The notes under the pieces are model-generated. The model saw only the letters and a program-made list of their open reading frames with translations, made no database searches and had not been told where the DNA came from. A stretch of DNA of 64,000 nt from NCBI RefSeq assembly GCF_018224885.1, contig NZ_JAGTXB010000005.1, forward strand, positions 372,001 through 436,000, written 5' to 3'. Below, one piece after another: positions 25,048-31,975 of this stretch (within the stretch, counting starts at the first letter, position 1; each line of letters begins with the position of its first letter). Both the position numbers and the translations under genes were made by a program. This DNA is from Chitinophaga hostae. Lineage in GTDB: Bacteria > Bacteroidota > Bacteroidia > Chitinophagales > Chitinophagaceae.

Positions 25048-25689
25048 TTACAAAAGAGCTGCATTTAGAAAATCGTTGAGTGGTTTCAGTGACTTGTAAA
25101 TTTCTGCAAACTTCTTTGGAGCAGCGTCTTCCAGCAGTTCTTTATCAGATACAGGGTGGACCGCCGCAAAATATTTCAGCTTCAGGTATGCTGCCATAGG
25201 ATCTTCTTTTTCAAAACCGGAAGGAACACGCTTTAGTTTTCCATCTTCGCTCAAGCCACCGAAATAGTGACAAAAAGATGCCTCACGTATTATCTTTTGG
25301 AATGCTTCGGCATTGCCCGAGATCTCTTTCCGCAGTGCTGCCAGCTTATCATTTCCGAGCATATAGATACCGCCGGCCAAAAAGGATTGTCCGGGCTGGA
25401 TATGCAGATAATACCCGGCATTTTTGAACCCTATATTTGCGCCGAAGTTAATTTTATAAGGATCTTTGTTTTGCGAAAACCGGGTATCACGATATATCCT
25501 GAAAAGTGATTTTTGGGGATCCAGCTTTCCTATTTCCTTATCAAACCCGGCTATTTCCGATATCAGCTTTTCAACAAATAAAACCAGGTCTTCACGGGCA
25601 TTGTTGTACTGTTTTTTATGTTCGTTGAACCATTCCCGGTTATTATTTTTCTCTAATGTTTTCAGGAAATTCAGGACGGATATTTTCAT
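25048..25689 (-). CDS. DUF2461 (TIGR02453) family protein
   Basis: 213 residues covering the whole family: FLKTLEKNNNREWFNEHKKQ at the start, SLFRIYRDTRFSQNKDPYKI and the middle segment YYLHIQPGQSFLAGGIYM, which are diagnostic. The biochemical role is unknown; the protein is cytosolic. The gene lies 5 bp downstream of the VOC stop codon on the same strand and forms the centre of the mirrored AraC/VOC arrangement. Confidence 0.9.
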   Translation of the reverse strand: MKISVLNFLKTLEKNNNREWFNEHKKQYNNAREDLVLFVEKLISEIAGFDKEIGKLDPQKSLFRIYRDTRFSQNKDPYKINFGANIGFKNAGYYLHIQPGQSFLAGGIYMLGNDKLAALRKEISGNAEAFQKIIREASFCHYFGGLSEDGKLKRVPSGFEKEDPMAAYLKLKYFAAVHPVSDKELLEDAAPKKFAEIYKSLKPLNDFLNAALL

Positions 25690-25694
25690 CTGTG

Positions 25695-26063
25695 TCAGTT
25701 GATTGAATGAACAGCGATTTTGTTTCCCTCCGTGTCAATGAATATGCCTTTGTATCCTATCTCGGGGCTGATAAGCGTTTTCGGAAGAATTACTTTTCCA
25801 TTGTTGAGTGCTACCTTGTCTAACACGATCTGAAGGTCATTACCGCCATTCAGATAGGCCACTACTCCTGCTGTTGAGGGCTTATAGTCGTGCCCCTGAA
25901 CAATGGCGCCTGACACGTTGGCGCCGTTGCTGGGGAAGAATCCCATCTTTGTACCGGATATGTCGGTTTCGTTGATTTCCAGGGCCAGAATGGCTTTGTA
26001 AAAAGAGACTGCCCTGTTGAAGTCCGTTGCGGGGATATCAAAAAAAGTAATTACGTTTTCCAT
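25695..26063 (-). CDS. VOC (glyoxalase-like) protein (module B)
   Basis: 122 residues from ATG 26063 (MENVITFFDIPATDFNRAVS); a TTG at 26069 lies two codons upstream. The VOC fold is visible as a strand/helix start and the end YKGIFIDTEGNKIAVHSIN. It is clearly related along its length to the domain of the lipoprotein-type VOC at 24520 (YKPSTAGVVAYLNGGNDLQ against YKPSTEGTLAYFNGGDDLQ) but has no signal sequence. It is transcribed after the AraC gene and before the DUF2461 gene. Confidence 0.88.
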   Translation of the reverse strand: MENVITFFDIPATDFNRAVSFYKAILALEINETDISGTKMGFFPSNGANVSGAIVQGHDYKPSTAGVVAYLNGGNDLQIVLDKVALNNGKVILPKTLISPEIGYKGIFIDTEGNKIAVHSIN

Positions 26064-26088
26064 ATTCAAATAATTTTATGTCAGGCAG

Positions 26089-26124
26089 CAAAGTTAACAG
26101 GCGCCGGAAACATAAAATTGTAAA
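26089..26124 (-). promoter_or_regulatory. Promoter with shared upstream motif, VOC gene of module B
   Basis: On the minus strand TTTACAATTTT (26124-26114) is followed after 17 bp by a perfect -7 box TAACTTTG (26096-26089), the same arrangement as at 24453-24488. The motif also forms ATTGT-N9-ACAAT with sequence further upstream. Transcription would start about 20 bp before the VOC ATG. Confidence 0.66.
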
Positions 26125-26136
26125 TATGGGACAATG

Positions 26137-26952
26137 CTATTCCATCTTATCAAAAATCAAAGACATTTTTAGTTCCTCTCCGTAGAATTCTTTAGGTGTA
26201 AGTCCTGTAAATTCTTTGAAGTCTTTGATGAAATGGGCCTGGTCGTAAAATTCACCCTCATAAGCCAACCCAATAAGACTGGTAATTTTTTGATTCAGCA
26301 ATATTTTGAGCGTGGCTTGCAGTCTGATGGTTTTAGAAAGTTGTTTCGGACTTAAACCAATGGCCAGTGAAAACTTGCGTACCAGCTGTCTGCGGTTGAC
26401 ATTTGTTTGCCGGGAAAGCTCGTCAACGGATAGCTGCCCATTAGCCGTTAGAATAGTGTCAACAGTTGATTTTACGATATAGTCCACGGTTTTGGTATCC
26501 GTCAGCCGGCTTAATAAAAACGCTTCTATCAATTGTATTCTTTCCATAGTTGACCGGGTATTTAAAATATTTTGTCCAAGTGTTATTCCCTCTTTGCCAT
26601 ACAGTTTTTCCAATGGTACAGCGGTATTTTCCATTTCTTTTATTGGCATGGTGGCAAACGACAAAAATCCATATGGATGAAAACAAACGAAAAAGGTGCC
26701 CGTTTGCCCTGTTGGTTCTACTTCGATCGGCCGCGTTAGCTGTCCGATGACAAAGCATTTCGGCAGGATAATGCTGTCCCCGTTTTCGGTGTATCGTTTG
26801 TAGGGAGCGCCATAGTGAAAAATCATTTTCATTCTGCCGTCGGGAACAATGGTGTTTCTTTCGGGTGTTTTTTCTTTCTGGCTTTCCAATGTCCAATAAC
26901 ATTCCACAAATGGTGCTAAGTCGGCGCCCGGCTCAAATATTTGATGATTCAT
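26137..26952 (-). CDS. AraC family transcriptional regulator (module B)
   Basis: 271 residues. DUF6597-like N-terminal domain (about 1-150, IVPDGRMKMIFHYGAPYKRY, FHPYGFLSFATMP) and AraC helix-turn-helix domain (about 180-262, GLSPKQLSKTIRLQATLKIL; FYDQAHFIKDFKEFTGLTP). It is a paralogue of the regulator at 23622 and occupies the mirror-image position. It is divergent from the Crp/Fnr gene at 27018. Confidence 0.92.
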   Translation of the reverse strand: MNHQIFEPGADLAPFVECYWTLESQKEKTPERNTIVPDGRMKMIFHYGAPYKRYTENGDSIILPKCFVIGQLTRPIEVEPTGQTGTFFVCFHPYGFLSFATMPIKEMENTAVPLEKLYGKEGITLGQNILNTRSTMERIQLIEAFLLSRLTDTKTVDYIVKSTVDTILTANGQLSVDELSRQTNVNRRQLVRKFSLAIGLSPKQLSKTIRLQATLKILLNQKITSLIGLAYEGEFYDQAHFIKDFKEFTGLTPKEFYGEELKMSLIFDKME

Positions 26953-27017
26953 TTTTGCGCGATTTGTTATACTTTGGTATGAGATAGCAATTTCATCAGG
27001 CTATCCAACAATAACAA

Positions 27018-27605
27018 ATGTACGAAGCGGTCCTAAAAAATTTACAACGGCATATTGAGCCGACCAGGGAAGAAACAGAGATTTTTTTATCCCTCGTGGT
27101 GCCTAAAAACATTAAAAGGAAAGAATTTTTGCTGAAAGAAGGAGATGTGGCAAAGCAACAGTTTTTCGTGATTAATGGTTGTCTGCGGACTTATACAATT
27201 GACGCAGGCGGCAAGGAACATGTTTTGATGTTCGCACCCGAAGATTGGTGGTGCAGCGGCGATCTGTACAGTTTTTTATCGGGGCAAAAGAGTGTCAATA
27301 GCCTGGAGGCTTTGGAGCCCACCACCCTGTTGCAGATCAGCAAAGAAAACCTGGAGGTTTTGTACCAACGGGCGCCAAAATTTGAACGATTCTTCAGGGT
27401 ATTATTTCAAAACGCTTTTGTTTTTCATCAACACCGGATAGGCGCTAACCTTTCGCAACCTGCGGAAGGGAGATATGCGCTGTTCACAAAAACGTACCCT
27501 GATCTTGAAAACAGGATTCCGCAGAAATATATTGCTTCGTATATAGGTGTTACGCCGGAGTTTTTTAGCCAGATGAAAGCAAATATGTCCCGCCGGAAAT
27601 CTTAA
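27018..27605 (+). CDS. Crp/Fnr family regulator
   Basis: 195 residues: N-terminal beta-roll sensor (about 22-115, EFLLKEGDVAKQQFFVINGC) and a C-terminal helix-turn-helix (about 165-192, IPQKYIASYIGVTPEFFSQM). The recognition helix is unusual for the family (EFFSQMKA in place of the common ETLSRIR). It lies 61 bp upstream of the haloalkane dehalogenase gene in the same direction. No Fnr-like palindrome is seen in that gap, unlike the other two Crp/Fnr genes in the window. Confidence 0.88.
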   Translation: MYEAVLKNLQRHIEPTREETEIFLSLVVPKNIKRKEFLLKEGDVAKQQFFVINGCLRTYTIDAGGKEHVLMFAPEDWWCSGDLYSFLSGQKSVNSLEALEPTTLLQISKENLEVLYQRAPKFERFFRVLFQNAFVFHQHRIGANLSQPAEGRYALFTKTYPDLENRIPQKYIASYIGVTPEFFSQMKANMSRRKS

Positions 27606-27666
27606 GGTACATTATTTTTTGGCGGATGACATGATCGTTCCTTTGTTGTATTAAATTATTAGCAAC

Positions 27667-28575
27667 ATGGAACACAAACCAAATGTACCGACTGTTTTCA
27701 GCGAAAAACCTTTTGCAGAAAAGAAATTTATTGAGATAAAGGGCCGTCGTATGGCTTATATTGATGAAGGAGAAGGCGATCCTATCGTATTTCAACATGG
27801 CAACCCTGCTTCATCCTATCTCTGGCGGAATATAATGCCTCATTGCCGCGGCCTGGGACGCCTCATCGCCTGCGATCTGATTGGCATGGGTGACTCGGAA
27901 AAGCTCCCTGGATCCGAACCTGAACGATATTCTTATTCAGTGCAACGCAGTTTTATTTTTGCACTCTGGGAAGAACTGAAACTGGACAAAAATGTGATAT
28001 TGGTGTTGCACGACTGGGGTTCTGTGTTGGGTTTTGACTGGGCAAATCAGCATCGCTCCTGTGTTCAGGGTATTGTGCATATGGAAGCATTGGCGATTCC
28101 TTTTAAGTGGGATGAGTTTGAACCTAAAGTACGTGATTTATTCCGGGCACTGCGCTCTCCTGCGGGAGAGGAGTTGATACTAAAAGAGAATGTGTTTATT
28201 GAAAAAGTATTGCCCGGAGGCATTTTCCGGCAACTCAGTGAGGCTGAAATGGCGGAGTACCGGCGGCCTTATCTTAACGAGGGAGAGGATCGCCGCCCTA
28301 CCTTATCATTTCCGCGTCAGATTGCTTTGGACGGATCACCAAAAGAAGTTGCTGACGTAGTGACGGCATATGGAAACTGGCTTGCACAGAGCCAGGTTCC
28401 CAAGCTTTGGATTCATGGCAATCCCGGTGCGGTGGAAAATGACAGTGTCCGGAAATTTTGCAGCACCTGGCCCAATCAAACAGAAATATCAGTAAAGGGT
28501 AAGCATTTTTTACAGGAAGACAGCCCCATGGAAATTGGGGAGGCAATTGCCGGGTTTGTAAAAAAGTTACGCTAA
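27667..28575 (+). CDS. dhaA: Haloalkane dehalogenase (LinB/DhaA type)
   Basis: 302 residues. Every active-site residue of the HLD-II group is present: nucleophile Asp116 and halide-binding Trp117 ([12 protein letters not shown]), halide-binding Asn46 ([13 protein letters not shown]), acid Glu140 (HMEALAIP) and base His280 ([12 protein letters not shown]). All are shifted by +8 from LinB numbering as I recall it, so the spacing is conserved. The enzyme hydrolyses carbon-halogen bonds to an alcohol and halide in the cytosol. Its neighbour is a Crp/Fnr regulator. The natural substrate is unknown. Confidence 0.9.
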   Translation: MEHKPNVPTVFSEKPFAEKKFIEIKGRRMAYIDEGEGDPIVFQHGNPASSYLWRNIMPHCRGLGRLIACDLIGMGDSEKLPGSEPERYSYSVQRSFIFALWEELKLDKNVILVLHDWGSVLGFDWANQHRSCVQGIVHMEALAIPFKWDEFEPKVRDLFRALRSPAGEELILKENVFIEKVLPGGIFRQLSEAEMAEYRRPYLNEGEDRRPTLSFPRQIALDGSPKEVADVVTAYGNWLAQSQVPKLWIHGNPGAVENDSVRKFCSTWPNQTEISVKGKHFLQEDSPMEIGEAIAGFVKKLR

Positions 28576-28657
28576 GGGGAATACGCTGACGATGAGCCAT
28601 GTGTGCTGCATCTTCTCCTGAATTTTATAAACTTAATTTCTTTATATTTATCTGCCA

Positions 28658-28687
28658 TTAGGTGTGATCGCAAACGGTCACACCTAA
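28658..28687. terminator. Hairpin after the dehalogenase gene
   Basis: TTAGGTGTGA and TCACACCTAA form a perfect 10-bp stem with a 10-base loop, 83 bp after the dehalogenase stop and 71 bp before the next start. No clear U tract follows, so termination or a role in the next gene's leader are both possible. Confidence 0.45.
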
Positions 28688-28757
28688 GCTGGTTAGTATA
28701 GTAGCAGGTGACAGACCTTCACCACAATCAAGTGATAAAACCCTACAACTCGCCGTT

Positions 28758-29303
28758 ATGATAAAACAGGTGCTCTTTATACAGGGTGGGGGTAACGATG
28801 GCTACGAGGCCGACGCAGAGCTGGCTGCCTCATTGCAACAAGCGTTGGGAAACGACTACGAGGTCATCTATCCTGAAATGCAAACGGATGATGCAGCCCC
28901 GGACTTTGGCTGGCTCAGGCAAATCGGCAGAGAAATTGCCAAACTCGGGGACGATATTATTTTGGTGGCTCACTCCCTGGGGGCATCCCTGCTGCTGAAG
29001 TATCTCTCTGAAAATAAAACAGCAAAAAAGACAGCCGGCGTTTTCCTGATAGCAACGCCATTTTGGAATGGTAAACAGGAATGGATGCAGGGGTTAAAAT
29101 TACAACCAGGCTTTGCAGGAAAGCTCCCGGAAAACAGCCGGTTTTTCTTTTACCAATGCCGCGATGACGAAGAAGTGCCGTTTGATCATCTGGCCATATA
29201 CAGGAACAACCTCCCGGGTGCAAGCTTTCGTGAAATAGAAAGTGGCGGGCACCAATTAAATAACGACCTTCATTTAGTAGCAAAGGATATCAAAAACCTA
29301 TAA
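28758..29303 (+). CDS. Alpha/beta hydrolase, RBBP9/YdeN-like
   Basis: 181 residues, the typical short form. Nucleophile elbow LVAHSLGASLLLKYL (Ser about 74), acid near QCRDDEEVPFDH and catalytic His in ESGGHQLNND. Members of this group are serine hydrolases with poorly known substrates. It is followed by the alcohol-dehydrogenase-like gene after 16 bp, with no terminator between, so co-transcription is likely. Confidence 0.87.
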   Translation: MIKQVLFIQGGGNDGYEADAELAASLQQALGNDYEVIYPEMQTDDAAPDFGWLRQIGREIAKLGDDIILVAHSLGASLLLKYLSENKTAKKTAGVFLIATPFWNGKQEWMQGLKLQPGFAGKLPENSRFFFYQCRDDEEVPFDHLAIYRNNLPGASFREIESGGHQLNNDLHLVAKDIKNL

Positions 29304-29319
29304 ACTCACCTGGCTAGTT

Positions 29320-30327
29320 ATGAAAATAAAAGCTTATGCAATTAAAGAGAAAGGTGGAAAACCAGCGCCATTTTACTATGAAAGAGAGATCGGTGATAAC
29401 GAAGTAAGTGTGAAAATCATTTATTGTTCTGTTGCAAGAGGCGATGTTCAATTCATCAGCAATGATTGGGGCGATACAAAATTCCCGCTTGTTCCGGGAC
29501 ATGAAATTGTGGGAGTCGTTGAAGAAACCGGCGCCAACGTAACAGCGTTGAAGACTGGCGACCGTGTTGGCATCGGTTATCAGCAGGAGGCTTGTTTTGA
29601 GTGTGAGTTTTGCAAAGCGGGTAACGAACAGTTTTGTGTGCAACAAAAGGTTATCTGTGTGGATTGTTATGGCGGTTTGGCGGACCACATTATTGTCGAC
29701 AACAGGTTTGCTTTCAAACTGCCATCGGCGCTTTATTCGGCAAATGCCGTTCCTTTACTGTCATCCGGGGTTACCGTATATTCAGCTATTGAGAGGGCGC
29801 AGTTGCCCGACAGGGCGGTTGTTGGCGTGCTGGGAGCAGGCGGCCTTGGTCAGTTGGCGATCCGGTTTCTACATAAAATGGGACATGAGGTATATGTCTT
29901 TTCCCATTCCCTGGAAAAAAAGGAAATGATCAATCAATTGGGAGCTGAGTTTGTACTTAGCTCAAACGCCGATAACATTACAGCGATCAATAAGCAATTT
30001 GACTTTATTATATCTACCTTAAATGTACCGTATGATCCGGATACTTTTTTGAGACTCCTTAAGCCACAGGGAAAGTTTTGCCTGGTGGCTTCCCCTTTGA
30101 ACAAAACGCCCGTTAGCCTTGGCTTGCTATATGATTATGTTCAGCGAACTATTTACGGGAATTACGTAGGTAGCCGTAAGAACATGACAGATATGCTTAA
30201 CTTCGCGGCAAAGCATCATATTGAGAGCGAAGTAGAGGTGATGCCGTTTCATAAAATGAATGAAGCAATAGAAAAGGTAAAAGCAGGAGAAGTCAACATC
30301 CGCTTAATATTGGAAAACCACGAATAA
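29320..30327 (+). CDS. Zinc-type alcohol dehydrogenase-like protein lacking catalytic zinc ligands
   Basis: 335 residues of the cinnamyl-alcohol-dehydrogenase/YahK type. The structural zinc site is intact (CFECEFCKAGNEQFC), the GHE motif is present (LVPGHEIVGVVEETG), and the NAD(P) loop is GVLGAGGLGQLAIRF. However the catalytic site is altered: the usual CGVCHSD reads CSVARGD (ligand Cys to Ala, His to Arg) and the usual LLCAGxTVY reads LLSSGVTVY (ligand Cys to Ser). Two of three catalytic zinc ligands are thus missing, so normal alcohol oxidation is doubtful. It lies between a small hydrolase and a methyltransferase. Confidence 0.88.
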   Translation: MKIKAYAIKEKGGKPAPFYYEREIGDNEVSVKIIYCSVARGDVQFISNDWGDTKFPLVPGHEIVGVVEETGANVTALKTGDRVGIGYQQEACFECEFCKAGNEQFCVQQKVICVDCYGGLADHIIVDNRFAFKLPSALYSANAVPLLSSGVTVYSAIERAQLPDRAVVGVLGAGGLGQLAIRFLHKMGHEVYVFSHSLEKKEMINQLGAEFVLSSNADNITAINKQFDFIISTLNVPYDPDTFLRLLKPQGKFCLVASPLNKTPVSLGLLYDYVQRTIYGNYVGSRKNMTDMLNFAAKHHIESEVEVMPFHKMNEAIEKVKAGEVNIRLILENHE

Positions 30328-30328
30328 A

Positions 30329-30967
30329 ATGAATTCACAGGAAAAAGTATTACACTGTTATAACCAGGTCGCCAGCGACTATGCGATTGAGCGCTGGGAT
30401 GAGCTCACCAGGAAACAGGTGGACCGGTTGCTGTTAAAGGAATTTGCAGCCATTAATAAAGACAAGGGACTATGTGCCGATTTTGGCTGCGGGCCGGGAC
30501 AAACAACAAAATATCTGTATGATAATGGCTTGAAAAACATTGTAGGCGTTGATTTGTCGCCGGAGATGGTGAATGTTGCCAAAAAACTTTCTCCCCAAAT
30601 AAATTTTGAAACAGGCGATTTATTAAATATCGCTTATCCGTCAGAACATCTTGGAAGTGTGCTGGCATTTTATGCGATCGTGCATTTTACCCTTGACCAG
30701 GTAGGGAAGTGCTTCGCAGAAATAAACAGGGTGTTGAAAACAAACGGAGAGTTTTTATTCTCTTTCCACGTAGGAGAAGAAATCGTTCATTTTGATAAAG
30801 CGCATGACAAAGAAATAGATGTTGACCTGTTCTTCTTCAAGACGGATGACATCATCGCATTATTGCAGAAAACAGGGTTTAAAATAATTGATGCGATAGA
30901 ACGGCGGCCGCATGAAGATATGGAATACGCCACCAGGCGCGCTTATATCTGGGCCGTGAAGAAATAG
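30329..30967 (+). CDS. Class I SAM-dependent methyltransferase
   Basis: 212 residues. Motif I is ADFGCGPGQTTKYLYDNG (about 50-67), followed by the acidic strand NIVGVDLSPEMV and a Methyltransf_11/25-like layout. It starts 1 bp after the dehydrogenase stop codon, so the two are translationally linked. The methyl acceptor cannot be predicted; a small molecule is most likely from the size and absence of RNA-binding extensions. Confidence 0.9.
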   Translation: MNSQEKVLHCYNQVASDYAIERWDELTRKQVDRLLLKEFAAINKDKGLCADFGCGPGQTTKYLYDNGLKNIVGVDLSPEMVNVAKKLSPQINFETGDLLNIAYPSEHLGSVLAFYAIVHFTLDQVGKCFAEINRVLKTNGEFLFSFHVGEEIVHFDKAHDKEIDVDLFFFKTDDIIALLQKTGFKIIDAIERRPHEDMEYATRRAYIWAVKK

Positions 30968-31019
30968 CAGACTGTAATAAAAGAATACCTGCAACGAATA
31001 CTCCCTAACAATCAACCAT

Positions 31020-31799
31020 ATGCCTATGGCTCAGTCAGACTATTACCTTACCGCAAGGAGGTTCTGGAAAACTGTTACAGACAGAGATGTAACCATTTCC
31101 GAATCGCAACTGCAACTACAACTGGAAGCGCAAAAGCGCTTATTTAACATCTTCCAGGCCGGCAATTTCTACTACATTATATTCAATATGTATAAAAGTG
31201 AGCTGGATTTTGTTGACAGCAATATTACTAATGTGCTCGGCTATGCCCCGGAAGAATTTACCATTGCGCTTCTCCTGGAAAATATCCACCCGGAGGATAA
31301 GCCATATTTCCTGAACTTCGAGTATCGCGTTGTGGAATTTTTCAAAGCATTGCCTTTTGAAAAAGTAATGAAGTATAAAGTGCAGTATGATGTTCGTGTG
31401 AAAAACAAATGGAATAAATATCAACGGGTGTTGCATCAGGCCGTGCAACTTGATTACGATGAAAAAAACTACTATCGCACGCTTAGTCTGCATACCGATA
31501 TTACCCATATTAAACCGGAAGGAACGCCCTGCTTTTCACTGATCGGCCTGGATGATGAGCCATCCTATTATAATATCCAGGACGCCAATATAATCACCCA
31601 ATCATTTGATCTTTTCACCAAAAGAGAGCGGGAAATTCTGAAGTGTATTGTTGAAGGTAAAAGCAGCAAGGCAATTGCAGAAGAACTGTATATCAGCTTG
31701 CATACCGTAAATGCACACCGGAAGAATCTTCTTTCAAAAGCAGCCGTTAAAACCCCCGTTGAATTGGTTAGAATGGCCATCAGGGAAGGCTGGGTTTAA
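31020..31799 (+). CDS. PAS-domain LuxR-type transcriptional regulator
   Basis: 259 residues: N-terminal PAS domain (about 40-165, FYYIIFNMYKSELDFVDSN, NVLGYAPEEFTIALLLENIH) and C-terminal LuxR helix-turn-helix (about 195-255, TKREREILKCIVEGKSSKAI, LYISLHTVNAHRKNLLSKA). It has no receiver domain and probably senses a ligand or redox state directly. ATG codons at 31020 and 31026 are both possible. It is followed by the inverted-repeat segment at 31819. Confidence 0.9.
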   Translation: MPMAQSDYYLTARRFWKTVTDRDVTISESQLQLQLEAQKRLFNIFQAGNFYYIIFNMYKSELDFVDSNITNVLGYAPEEFTIALLLENIHPEDKPYFLNFEYRVVEFFKALPFEKVMKYKVQYDVRVKNKWNKYQRVLHQAVQLDYDEKNYYRTLSLHTDITHIKPEGTPCFSLIGLDDEPSYYNIQDANIITQSFDLFTKREREILKCIVEGKSSKAIAEELYISLHTVNAHRKNLLSKAAVKTPVELVRMAIREGWV

Positions 31800-31818
31800 A
31801 AAATAGCTACTACTAGTT

Positions 31819-31966
31819 ATTTTTTGGTTGGTGGCTACGTGATAACTTTGTGTCAAAGAGAATCACCTACGAGCAAAAATGTCCCTTTTACTAAGCAGAT
31901 TGTCAGTCGTGGCTGGGGATAGGCCCCCGCAATGCCTGGTTTTTCTGTAGCGACTAACCAAAAAAT
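31819..31966. repeat. 148-bp segment bounded by 20-bp inverted repeats, promoter-like box inside
   Basis: Left arm 31819-31838 (ATTTTTTGGTTGGTGGCTAC) and right arm 31947-31966 (GTAGCGACTAACCAAAAAAT) are inverted repeats matching at 18 of 20 positions. The 108 bp between them hold a perfect plus-strand -7 box TAACTTTG at 31843-31850. The segment sits entirely between two genes and directly before the envelope protein at 31976. It may be an invertible promoter, a MITE-like element or a long-range RNA stem. I see no duplicated target site and no recombinase gene nearby. Confidence 0.55.
31843..31850 (+). promoter_or_regulatory. Candidate -7 box for the envelope-protein gene
   Basis: TAACTTTG matches the Bacteroidota TAnnTTTG box; a TTG lies 16 bp upstream inside the left repeat arm, slightly closer than usual. 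Transcription would start near 31857, giving a leader of about 120 bases. Confidence 0.5.
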
Positions 31967-31975
31967 CTCCACAAA

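Noticed and set aside
28658..28687. TGTGA...TCACA as a classical Crp site
   Set aside because: The spacer is 10 bases rather than 6, and the pairing extends as a 10-bp hairpin; a stem-loop explains it better.
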